From JAAZHD01 sp012510895 (GTDB lineage: Bacteria > Bacillota > Clostridia > Caldicoprobacterales > DTU083): 64,000 bases of DNA. A program made the translations under genes and the position numbers. The notes beneath the pieces are model-generated. The model ran no database searches, was not told where the DNA came from, and was given only the letters and a program-made list of their open reading frames with translations. Positions 27,414 through 35,818 of this stretch are shown here, piece after piece. The stretch is from NCBI GenBank assembly GCA_050951465.1, contig JBMNJC010000005.1, positions 76,094 to 140,093 on the forward strand. Reading direction: 5' to 3'. Numbering within the stretch: the stretch's first letter is position 1; every line of letters begins with the position of its first letter.

Positions 27414-28817
27414 ATGAAGAAACCCAATATACTTTTTGTAATGCCGGATGAATTTCGTCAGTCTGCCATGGGCTTTTTAAAACAGGATCCGGTAATTACC
27501 CCCAATATAGATAAACTGGCAAGTGAAGGACTAGTCTTAAACAATGCGGTTTCCAGCTATCCGGTCTGCAGCCCCTACAGGGGACAGCTCTTAACAGGTC
27601 AGTATCCCTGGTCCAACGGGCTTATAGGCAACTGCAATACTTCAACTGCCCAGTTCGGTGTATACCTGCATCCCAATAAGAGATGTCTGACAGATATATT
27701 AAGTGAAAACGGTTATGAATGCGGTTATATCGGCAAATGGCATCTGGATACGCCTGAGCCATCAGATCTTCCCTATATTGCCCCCATGCGGGATGACGGA
27801 AAGATCTGGGACGCCTATACTCCCAGGCATAGGCGGCACAATATTAATTTCTGGTATTCATATGGGTGCCATGATGATCATTTCAACCCCCATTATTGGT
27901 ATAACGACGATCCTGTGGAGAATGTGCGCCAGATCAACGAATGGTCTCCTAAACACGAAGCGGATATTGCCATTAAATACATAGAGAACAAGGACAACTC
28001 AATGAGGGATCCGGAAAAACCCTTTATTCTCTTCTGGTCGCCGAACCCTCCCCATATGCCTTTTGATCAGGTTCCTGAAAAGTACAAGGAGATGTACAAA
28101 AACAAAACTTCGGAGGAGCTTTTGGTAAGGCCTAATGCCCTGATTTCCGATGCGCCTGAAGAAATTCCTGAAGGTCAGTTTAAGAAGGCTGAAACCTTTC
28201 GCCGGCTGGCCAGGGAAAACGTGCTCAACTATTTTGCAGCCGTTACAGGTGTTGATGATCAGTTAGGCCGTATTTTGGATGCCCTTGACCGCTGCGGGCT
28301 GAAAGATGACACCATAGTTATATTTACCTCGGATCACGGAGAAATGATGGGAAGCCATTTGCTGATGTATAAAGGTCTCTGGTATGATGAGTGTTTCAAA
28401 GTTCCTTTTATTATCAGGTATCCCGGTAAAATCAAGCCTGGCACCAAGGACTTCTTCCTGAATCCGGCGGATATCATGCCCACCCTTCTTGAGATGCTTG
28501 GGCTCTCAGACCAGATTCCTGAAAATGTGGAGGGAGAAAGCAAGGCAAAGTGCATATTTACTGACTATGTGCCTGAAATCGATGAAGGATATTACATAAA
28601 TCCCCAGGTGGATGCCCGGGGTGTTCAGAACAGGAAATACTATTTTGTTGCGGTCAGGGACAAGCACGATAATGAAACCCATATTCTTTATGACCTTGAG
28701 AAAGATCCTTACCAGATGAAGAATATTGCAAAGGAAATGCCTCATGTGGTGAAAGAAATGCGGCAAAGGCTCGAGGACTGGCTGGTTCGCACCAAAGATC
28801 TCTGGGTGCGCAGCTGA
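27414..28817 (+). CDS. Cys-type sulfatase (family S1), second copy
   Basis: 467 residues. CSPYRGQLLTG with Cys52 is the formylglycine site; VMPDEFRQS and FTSDHGEMMGSHLLMYKGLWYDE supply metal-binding residues, and GKWHLD is present. It is clearly diverged from the upstream sulfatase, suggesting action on a different sulfate position. No signal peptide. AAAGGAGG precedes the ATG. Confidence 0.93.
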   Translation: MKKPNILFVMPDEFRQSAMGFLKQDPVITPNIDKLASEGLVLNNAVSSYPVCSPYRGQLLTGQYPWSNGLIGNCNTSTAQFGVYLHPNKRCLTDILSENGYECGYIGKWHLDTPEPSDLPYIAPMRDDGKIWDAYTPRHRRHNINFWYSYGCHDDHFNPHYWYNDDPVENVRQINEWSPKHEADIAIKYIENKDNSMRDPEKPFILFWSPNPPHMPFDQVPEKYKEMYKNKTSEELLVRPNALISDAPEEIPEGQFKKAETFRRLARENVLNYFAAVTGVDDQLGRILDALDRCGLKDDTIVIFTSDHGEMMGSHLLMYKGLWYDECFKVPFIIRYPGKIKPGTKDFFLNPADIMPTLLEMLGLSDQIPENVEGESKAKCIFTDYVPEIDEGYYINPQVDARGVQNRKYYFVAVRDKHDNETHILYDLEKDPYQMKNIAKEMPHVVKEMRQRLEDWLVRTKDLWVRS

Positions 28818-28857
28818 TAAAGGAGATTCAAAAAAAGAATCAGAAAGGGTGTTTTGG

Positions 28858-30621
28858 TTGAAAAAGGAATATTATGATCTGCTGAAACAGTGGTGTGACA
28901 GATTAATTGAGCTTCAGATAAAGGATACCGGCGTAAAAGAACTGGATGGGGGCATAATGTGCCCCGCATGCAGCCGGATACATGGCAGATGCCATGATGC
29001 AGTTTATCCCTTCATGTATATGGCCCACGCTTCCGGCGATGAAAAATACCTGAATGCCGCAAAGGCCTTGTTTGACTGGGGTGATAATGTCTTTTGCGAT
29101 GACGGCAGCTTTTATAACGACAGGCAAAGCACCTGGAATGCCATTACGGTTTTTTCCTCCGTTGCCTTATGCGACACCTTGGACAAACACGGCAGCATAC
29201 TGGACCAAGCTGCTAAGAAGAAATGGGAAGATCGGCTGGCTTTAATGGGAGAATGGCTTTATGAGAACCTTACCATGGAATTCGGGGCGGTTATAAACTA
29301 TCCTGCTGCATGTTCTGCCGCCATGGCCTTGTTGGGCACCTACTTTGACAATGAGGCATATAAGAAAAGGGCAAGGGAGCTGGCCCATATTTGCATGGAC
29401 TATCTTACCGAAAACGGTCTGTTAAGAGGAGAAGGGAAACCGATTGATGCAGTAACACCCAGGGGCTGCTACCCCATTGATATCGGCTATAATGCTGAGG
29501 AATCCATGCCCTCCCTGGTTATATATGCCTTTGTCATGGAGGATCATGAGGTTCTGACCAAAGTAAAGGATGCCTTTTATAAGCTTTTGTCCTTTATGCT
29601 GCCTGACGGTGCCTGGGATAACAGCTTCGGCACCCGCAATTCCAAATGGACTTATTGGGGAAGCCGTACTTCAGACGGATGTCAGGGAGCCTTTGCCCTC
29701 CTGGGAAAAGATGACCCTGTATTTGCCGAGGCAGCCCTGCGTAATTTTAGACTTTATAAAGAATGCACCCATGACGGACTCCTGCATGGTGGCCCTCACT
29801 ATCATGAACACGGCGAACCGCCCTGCGTCCATCATACCTTCTGTCATGCCAAGGTACTGGCCATGGCCCTTGATGCAGGGGCAGAGGGCACAGAGAGAGT
29901 ATCAATCCCCTCTGATAATCCGCCGCCCCTGGTTTACTATAAGGAAGCGGACACATATAAAATTGCCATGGGCGATTTCAGGGGAACCATTACCGGTTAC
30001 GACTTTCCTTATGTTGTGGGAGGACAGGCATCCGGCGGCACTTTGACCATGCTTTGGCATAAGGATGCAGGCCCCCTTATTGCTTCATCCATGACTGATT
30101 ACTCAATAGTGGAAGCGGTAAACATGCAGCTTTCACTGAAAAAAGCACAGCACAGATCCCTGACACCGAGAGTTGCATATGAATGGGAAGGAAAACAATA
30201 TGCACAATGCTATGACTATAACTCTTTCATATCTGCAAAAGAGGAGGATAAATGCGTTACTGTATCCGTGGATGCCTGTCTTGTGGATATTGAACAAAAA
30301 GTTTCTGCCTTTGCAACTTTCTGCCATATTGAATATCATTTTGACAATAATTCTGTACAAATAAAAGGAAAAGTATCGGGGGATAAAAAGTCCATTGCCT
30401 GCTTTGTTCTGCCTGTCATATCAAAACACCGGGAAAGCTGTGCTTTGGAAGGTAACACAGCAGTTATACAGAAGGGAGAGGCTGATGTAATAATAACTGC
30501 ATCCGGCTTTGATGGAGAACCGAAGCCTATCTTCTGCCTGTCCGGCGGTTTTGAAGCCCGCGAATTTACTGTGTCACCCAATGAAAACGGGGAGTTTTCT
30601 GTTACCATAACTGTGCAGTAA
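28858..30621 (+). CDS. Unrecognised protein, probably an alpha-helical toroid carbohydrate enzyme
   Basis: About 587 residues. I do not recognise the family. The first 370 residues are helix-rich with repeated aromatic and acidic segments (YPFMYMAHASGDEKYLNAAKA, FDWGDN, WNAITVFSSVALCDTLDKHG, GAWDNSFGTRNSKWTYWGSR), and the last 200 look beta-rich, the layout of (alpha/alpha)6 lyases and hydrolases with a beta-sandwich. HDGLLHGGPHYHEHGEPPC is a striking His-rich loop that could be catalytic or metal-binding. GTG 28849 has no ribosome site; TTG 28858 with AAAGGG at 28844 is preferred. Position after two sulfatases suggests degradation of the same sulfated glycan. Confidence 0.6.
   Translation: MKKEYYDLLKQWCDRLIELQIKDTGVKELDGGIMCPACSRIHGRCHDAVYPFMYMAHASGDEKYLNAAKALFDWGDNVFCDDGSFYNDRQSTWNAITVFSSVALCDTLDKHGSILDQAAKKKWEDRLALMGEWLYENLTMEFGAVINYPAACSAAMALLGTYFDNEAYKKRARELAHICMDYLTENGLLRGEGKPIDAVTPRGCYPIDIGYNAEESMPSLVIYAFVMEDHEVLTKVKDAFYKLLSFMLPDGAWDNSFGTRNSKWTYWGSRTSDGCQGAFALLGKDDPVFAEAALRNFRLYKECTHDGLLHGGPHYHEHGEPPCVHHTFCHAKVLAMALDAGAEGTERVSIPSDNPPPLVYYKEADTYKIAMGDFRGTITGYDFPYVVGGQASGGTLTMLWHKDAGPLIASSMTDYSIVEAVNMQLSLKKAQHRSLTPRVAYEWEGKQYAQCYDYNSFISAKEEDKCVTVSVDACLVDIEQKVSAFATFCHIEYHFDNNSVQIKGKVSGDKKSIACFVLPVISKHRESCALEGNTAVIQKGEADVIITASGFDGEPKPIFCLSGGFEAREFTVSPNENGEFSVTITVQ
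30380..30403 (+). repeat. 24-nt perfect repeat, copy 1 (see 34812-34835)
   Basis: The same 24 bases, starting GGGATAAAAAGTCC, occur here inside the unrecognised glycan gene and at 34812-34835 inside the ABC ATPase gene, in direct orientation on the + strand but on opposite coding strands. The two genes are otherwise unrelated. Confidence 0.85.
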
Positions 30622-30710
30622 GGGCTCTTAATCATATAATTATGAGATCTGCTGTATTCCGGATTTCTAGTGTTGTTGAAATTAAGAATAATGCAGGGGG
30701 AGTTGGAAAA

Positions 30711-32024
30711 ATGAGAGCTGTGGATATCATTCTGAAGAAGCGCCATGGGAAGCCTCTTTCTGAAGAGGAAATAAGGTTTTTTGTGAAAGGCTTTGTGGAA
30801 GGCAGCATACCTGATTACCAGGCTTCTGCCCTTTTAATGGCTGTTTGCTTCACTGGAATGACAGGCGGGGAAACTGCTTATCTAACCTCAGCCATGGTGG
30901 ATTCAGGAGAAAAGGTTGATTTGTCCCGGATAGAAGGAGTAAAGGCAGACAAGCACAGTACGGGAGGAGTAGGTGACACTACTACGCTCATAACCGCTCC
31001 CCTGGCAGCGGCCTGCGGTTTACGTGTTGCCAAAATGTCAGGCAGGGGGCTTGGTCATACCGGCGGCACCCTGGATAAGCTGGAGTCAATCCCGGGCTTT
31101 AAGACTGATCTTTCAATGGATGAATTTGTAGAATCGGTCAGGACAGTCGGACTTTCTGTCATCGGTCAGAGCAAAAATCTGGTTCCTGCAGATAAACTCC
31201 TGTATGAGATCCGGGATGTAACCGGAACCGTTGACAGTATCCCCCTTATAGCAAGCAGCATCATGAGCAAAAAGATTGCGGCAGGCAGCGATGTAATTGT
31301 GCTGGATGTAAAAACCGGCAGCGGAGCCTTTATGGAATCATTGGAGGATGCATTTGCCTTGGCGAAGGTAATGGCAGGAATTGGAAAAACGGCGGGCAGA
31401 AAGGTTGCGGCAGTGATAACGGATATGAATCAGCCTCTGGGAATGGCAGTAGGCAACGCTTTGGAAGTTAAGGAAGCTGTAAGGGTATTAAAGGGTCAGC
31501 AGGGCGGCCCTTTAAAAGAAGTTTCTCTGTACCTGACTGCCAACATGCTGCTTGCAGGGAATGCCGCATCCAGCCTGGAAGAAGGCTTGAGACTGGCCGG
31601 TGAGGCTCTGGAGTCCGGCAGAGGGCTTCAAAAGCTCAGGGATATGATAAGCCGCCAGGGAGGGGATCCGGAAGTACTGGAGAACCCCGGAATACTGCCG
31701 GCAGCTAAGTATATTATTCCGGTAGAGGCAGAAGAGGAAGGCTTTATTTACTCCGTAAATGCCCGGGAAATCGGCCGGAGCGCGCTTATAACCGGGGTAG
31801 GCAGGACCAGAAAGGAAGACAGAATTGATCCTGCTGTTGGCCTGGTTATGAAAAAGCGTACTGGAGATAGGGTGGAAAAGGGGGAAATAATTGCCGAATT
31901 TCATGTTAACAACCTGAAAGTATTTGAAGAAGCATCAAGAGTCTTCCGCAATGCAGTTAAGATCAGCAAAGAAGAACCGGAGCTTCGGCCTCTGGTGCTG
32001 GGGACGGTGACTGATGAAAAATAA
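30711..32024 (+). CDS. pdp: Pyrimidine-nucleoside phosphorylase (or thymidine phosphorylase)
   Basis: 437 residues from ATG 30711, chosen because GGGGGAG lies at 30696-30702; an in-frame ATG at 30642 lacks a site. The family signature KHSTGGVGDTTTLITAPLAAACG and MSGRGLGHTGGTLDKLESIPG (phosphate and base binding) are present, with VDSIPLIASSIMSKKIA. The enzyme splits uridine or thymidine with phosphate into base and (deoxy)ribose-1-phosphate for salvage. It sits alone, ends one base before the convergent ABC operon, and has no other nucleoside genes near it. Confidence 0.95.
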   Translation: MRAVDIILKKRHGKPLSEEEIRFFVKGFVEGSIPDYQASALLMAVCFTGMTGGETAYLTSAMVDSGEKVDLSRIEGVKADKHSTGGVGDTTTLITAPLAAACGLRVAKMSGRGLGHTGGTLDKLESIPGFKTDLSMDEFVESVRTVGLSVIGQSKNLVPADKLLYEIRDVTGTVDSIPLIASSIMSKKIAAGSDVIVLDVKTGSGAFMESLEDAFALAKVMAGIGKTAGRKVAAVITDMNQPLGMAVGNALEVKEAVRVLKGQQGGPLKEVSLYLTANMLLAGNAASSLEEGLRLAGEALESGRGLQKLRDMISRQGGDPEVLENPGILPAAKYIIPVEAEEEGFIYSVNAREIGRSALITGVGRTRKEDRIDPAVGLVMKKRTGDRVEKGEIIAEFHVNNLKVFEEASRVFRNAVKISKEEPELRPLVLGTVTDEK

Positions 32025-33374
32025 TCATCCGTTGCCTTTCAGTACATTTCCTATGGTTTTAAGGCTGAGTTTTTGCCCCATATATAAAACCAGCCCCTTA
32101 TAGATTCTGGCCGAGAGAATGATCAAAAGCACAGTAAATACTATCAGTATGAACAGGGTAAGTATTCCCTCGCCCAATCCTGCGGCGCCGGTTAACAGAT
32201 GAACCGGTACAAGAAAAGGTGATGTAAAAGGTATATATTTGCTGACCTCAATTACAGTATTATTTTCCGACAGGGTGGCTAAAAATGTTATAAGCCAGCT
32301 TATTATAATGGGCATGACGAATATAACCTGGGTTGATGCAACGTCTTCCGGTTTTGAAACAAGACTGCCGGCAAGGGCTGCCAGCACACAGTAGAAAAGA
32401 AAACCTGTGAAGAAGAAGAGAAGGGCCACAAGTACTGACTGGGCAGTAAGGGCAGTCTGGCCGATATTATCCCGCAGAATGCCCAGCATGGCAACAACAG
32501 TGTTTTCATATTCCGGATAAATGCTTTTTGCAATGGCATTTCCTCCATACAGACCTGCAAAGACGGCTGCAATCCAGGACGCAAACTGAATGATGGCAAG
32601 TGAAGCAGCGGCCAGTATCTTGCCTGATATCAATGAATTTGGGTGGACTGAGGTCAACAGCGTTTCAATAAGTCTTGAGGTCTTTTCTATGGAAACGGAC
32701 TTGCTTACCGTCTGGCCGTATATAAGAAGCATAAAGTAGAGCATGAATCCAAAGACCAGCGGCGCCAGCGTTTTGATCATGTCTGCGGCCAGCATTGATC
32801 CGCCGATATCAGAGATTTGAACAAAGGTCGGTGTTAGTATTAAATTCAGCTGCTCCTGGGACATCCCTGATTCGACCAGGAGTTTTGTTCTGTATATGGC
32901 TGCCAATGAGTCCAGAAGCTGCTGAGCCTGCTGCTCCGATATGCCTGAATTATCAGGAACAGCTGCCTCCATCCGATATCCTGAGCTGTTTTCAGAAATT
33001 ATAAGGGCGATTGTTTCGGAAGAATGGGCCGCAGCCTCTTTTATGAGTTCTTCCCTTCCTGTCCCGGGCTTGCTGATAAATTCAATATTTATAAGGTCTA
33101 TTGCACCTGTATTATGTGCAGCTTGTTGAAAATCAACGGGCTCCTGTCCGGTCTCATCAAGAACATAAAGGGTTTTGACGGGAGAAAGCCCGGAAGCTTG
33201 TTGTTCTTCTTCCGGTTTTGCAGTCAGTGTAATTGCAAGTATTAAACCGCCCATAATAAGCATTGCAACCAGTATGGTTACAGCCTTATAGCCTTTTGAT
33301 GCATTCTGCCTGAATGTAAAACCAAATACATTCGTCCATCCTCTGAAACTTCTGCCGGTAAAACTTCTGCTCAT
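32025..33374 (-). CDS. ABC-2 type permease, NatB-like
   Basis: 449 residues. One N-terminal helix (about 28-50), a soluble domain of about 140 residues, then five or six C-terminal helices with SVSIEKTSRLIETLLTSVHPNSLISGK between the first two, the hallmark of NatB/ABC-2 permeases. GAGGAGGG precedes the ATG at 33374. It overlaps the upstream permease as ATGA, so the two permeases probably form a heterodimer. Last gene of the three-gene ABC operon. Nat-type exporters move sodium or toxic peptides; the substrate here is unknown. Confidence 0.9.
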   Translation of the reverse strand: MSRSFTGRSFRGWTNVFGFTFRQNASKGYKAVTILVAMLIMGGLILAITLTAKPEEEQQASGLSPVKTLYVLDETGQEPVDFQQAAHNTGAIDLINIEFISKPGTGREELIKEAAAHSSETIALIISENSSGYRMEAAVPDNSGISEQQAQQLLDSLAAIYRTKLLVESGMSQEQLNLILTPTFVQISDIGGSMLAADMIKTLAPLVFGFMLYFMLLIYGQTVSKSVSIEKTSRLIETLLTSVHPNSLISGKILAAASLAIIQFASWIAAVFAGLYGGNAIAKSIYPEYENTVVAMLGILRDNIGQTALTAQSVLVALLFFFTGFLFYCVLAALAGSLVSKPEDVASTQVIFVMPIIISWLITFLATLSENNTVIEVSKYIPFTSPFLVPVHLLTGAAGLGEGILTLFILIVFTVLLIILSARIYKGLVLYMGQKLSLKTIGNVLKGNG

Positions 33375-34721
33375 AGTGTACCCTCCTCGCTGCCTGATTT
33401 GTACAGTTTAAACAGTTCATTAAATTTGATTCTGCTGCCGTTGTGCAGAATTACGGCTTCATAAACCCTTGCCACGAATCGGAACAGGAGCATGATGAAT
33501 ATCAGCTGAAGAACAACAGCCCCTGCAATAAGAAGAGGGCCGGCCTTTCCTGTCAGAATTGCACCCGGAAGCAGGAAAGGAGAAGAGAGCGGAAATAACA
33601 TTGAGAATATGACATAGCCATTCACTCCCGGACCCGTTTAATACATTGGCTGCGCCTATTCCGATATAGGCCCCCGCCATATTGACAAAGGTAAACAGGG
33701 TAAGGCCTTCATTCATTTCTTCAAGTCTGCTGACAGTGGCGCCTGTCAGTCCTGCCAGTGCGGCATAGAAGGTCATTCCCAAAACCACCACTAAGAGACA
33801 GAATAATATATTGATCGGATTTAAGTTATTGAAAATATCAGCCGGCAGCAATTGAGACAGACCAGCCCCGCTGTTACCGGATGAAAATGCCGAGGAAAGT
33901 TTGTTGGATAAAAATACAACAATAATTAACGATACAACCTGCACAAGTACAGCCGTAAGCATAGCCAGTATTTTGCCTATCATAAGAGCCAGAGGCTTGA
34001 TTGAAATCAGCAGAAATTCAATAACCCGCGAGGATTTTTCAGTAACTATGGACGTGGCTATCTGAGTACTTGCCATTATGTTAACCATCATTACAGTAAA
34101 CAGGATTCCGTATATAAACCAATATTCGCTGTATGTAATGGAAGTGTCTTTTTCTATTACCTTATTGCCTTCAGAATCATAAACGGATATTTCTGTTGCT
34201 ATTTCTGAGTTAACTGCCCTGAGCTGCTCTTCTGTTATGCCGAGCGGATTATTCTTAAAGCTTTCAAATTCATCGGCTATGGTGCCGGAAAGCTGAAACC
34301 ATTCTTCATTGCTTAGCTTTTTACCACTTGATACCAGAAACTCCAGCCTGAACATTCCCTCATCATGGGTGATATTAAGTATGGCCGAATCTTTTTCGGA
34401 ATTCTCTATTCTGTCTGCCAGAGCATCATAGTCTTCATTAAGGGTTTCAAAAACAATGTGGCTGAGTCTTTCATCATCTATTATCTCATTGAAATCCAAA
34501 CCGGTGAGCTGAGTCTGATTATTGACATAAACCTTGTTTATTTCAATCGGTTCATCCGTGTCAGTATTATCAGGTGAGGAAATCATATTTATTACATGGA
34601 TTGATATCAGGGCTAAAATTATGAGTATGATATACGTAATGATATATGCCTTGTTTTTCAGAGTTTGCACAAGCGTAAAGGTAAAAACATTTTTCCATCC
34701 GCTTAAGTCATTCTTATTCAT
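33371..34721 (-). pseudogene. ABC-2 type permease, NatB-like, with one frameshift
   Basis: Homologous in layout to the next permease: N-terminal helix, soluble domain, then helices with SIVTEKSSRVIEFLLISIKPLALMIGK. The ATG at 34721 has AAGGTGGGGG upstream and overlaps the ATPase stop. The frame breaks near 33627-33629: removing one C from the CCC there (GGG on the coding strand) restores ...VLNGSGVNGYVIFSM... and reading continues to a stop at 33371, giving about 450 residues. The tail (LLLFRFVARVYEAVILHNGSRI) matches the family's normal end. A sequencing error is as likely as a true mutation. Confidence 0.85.
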
Positions 34722-35647
34722 TGGCAACCCCCACCTTTTCAACAAATATCTCATGCAGGGAGGGCTCCCTGAGTTCGAAGCGGATGATTGAAATGTTGTC
34801 CCGGATCAATTGGGATAAAAAGTCCATTGCCTGCTGTTCTTTCTGAACCTTCAAGTGGTATTCACCAGGCGTTTTTTTGACTATGGTCAGTCCGAACCGG
34901 GGGATATAGGATGAAATATCAGATTCACATTTTATGAACAGATTAACCCGTCCATAACCTTTTTTTATTTCATTCAGATTTCCCTGCAGTACAACTTTTC
35001 CTCTGTGAAGTATGGTGATGTCGGAACAGAACTCTTCAATGGTAGGCATTTGATGACTGGACATAATCAGGTATTTTCCGGCGGCTATTTCTTCATGTAT
35101 GATGGATTTGAATAAATCGGTATTGACAGGATCAAGGCCGGCCAAGGGCTCGTCCAGTATCAGCAGTTCGGGGTCGGATATTAAAGCTGCCATTAACTGG
35201 ATCTTCTGCTGGTTGCCCTTAGAAAGCTGTTCCGCTTTGTAAGGCTTTGATTTTCTTCCCCTGGTTTTGGGCGGAAATATGTATTCATCTACCATAAGCC
35301 TCTCAGACCAGTATTTAATGCGTTCCATGGCTGTATCCCTGGGCACGCCACGGAGCCTGGCAAAGTAAAGCAGTTGATCAATAAGGGTATATTTAGGATA
35401 TAAACCGCGCTCCTCAGCCAGATAGCCTACATTTGCATTGACTGCATCCAATGGTTTGCCTTTCCACAGTACCTCGCCGCCGTTTTCCGGCCAGCATTCC
35501 CAATATTAATCTCAGTGTAGTTGTTTTCCCGGCACCATTTGTACCCAGCAGGGCGTATACACCGGATTCTTTGATCTCAAAGCTTAAGTTCTCCAAGACA
35601 ACCTTGTCCCCGTATTTCTTGGTAAGATTTCTGACGATTAGTGACAC
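34714..35647 (-). pseudogene. ABC transporter ATP-binding protein, NatA-like, with one frameshift
   Basis: First gene of the ABC operon. The N-terminal part has Walker A GTNGAGKTTTLRLILGML; the second part has YLAEERGLYPKYTL, signature LSKGNQQKIQL, Walker B LLILDEPLAGLDP and switch His SSHQM. The frame breaks at the T4 run 35483-35486; one base fewer gives AGNGGEVLWKGKPLDAVNANVG and a complete NatA-like protein of about 310 residues. The start is probably GTG 35647 (GAGGGA upstream). The stop overlaps the permease ATG by 8 bases. Confidence 0.85.
34812..34835 (+). repeat. 24-nt perfect repeat, copy 2 (see 30380-30403)
   Basis: Identical over 24 bases to 30380-30403, here within the C-terminal coding region of the ABC ATPase (coding strand is -). 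Confidence 0.85.
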
Positions 35648-35749
35648 GCTATCCCTCTTTCCCAAATTTCATTATTAAAAACACCCTGTGAAACCATTAT
35701 AAAATTGCCTGGATTTATAAGATTCATCCATATCAAATTCCATTATATG

Positions 35750-35786
35750 CTATACTGTTTAGTATAGTAAATACTTAATACAGTAT
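35750..35786 (+). promoter_or_regulatory. Tandem palindromic operators between the ABC operon and the 722-residue gene
   Basis: CTATACT-GTTT-AGTATAG (35750-35767) is a perfect 7-bp palindrome. A second, ATACT-TAATAC-AGTAT (35771-35786), follows at once with the same half-site core. They lie 33-69 bases before the start of the downstream gene and 100-140 bases before the divergent ABC operon, so a dimeric repressor could act on both. The regulator is not identifiable here. Confidence 0.65.
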
Positions 35787-35818
35787 ATATTTTAAGGTAC
35801 AAAGGAGAGTGGGTATAT

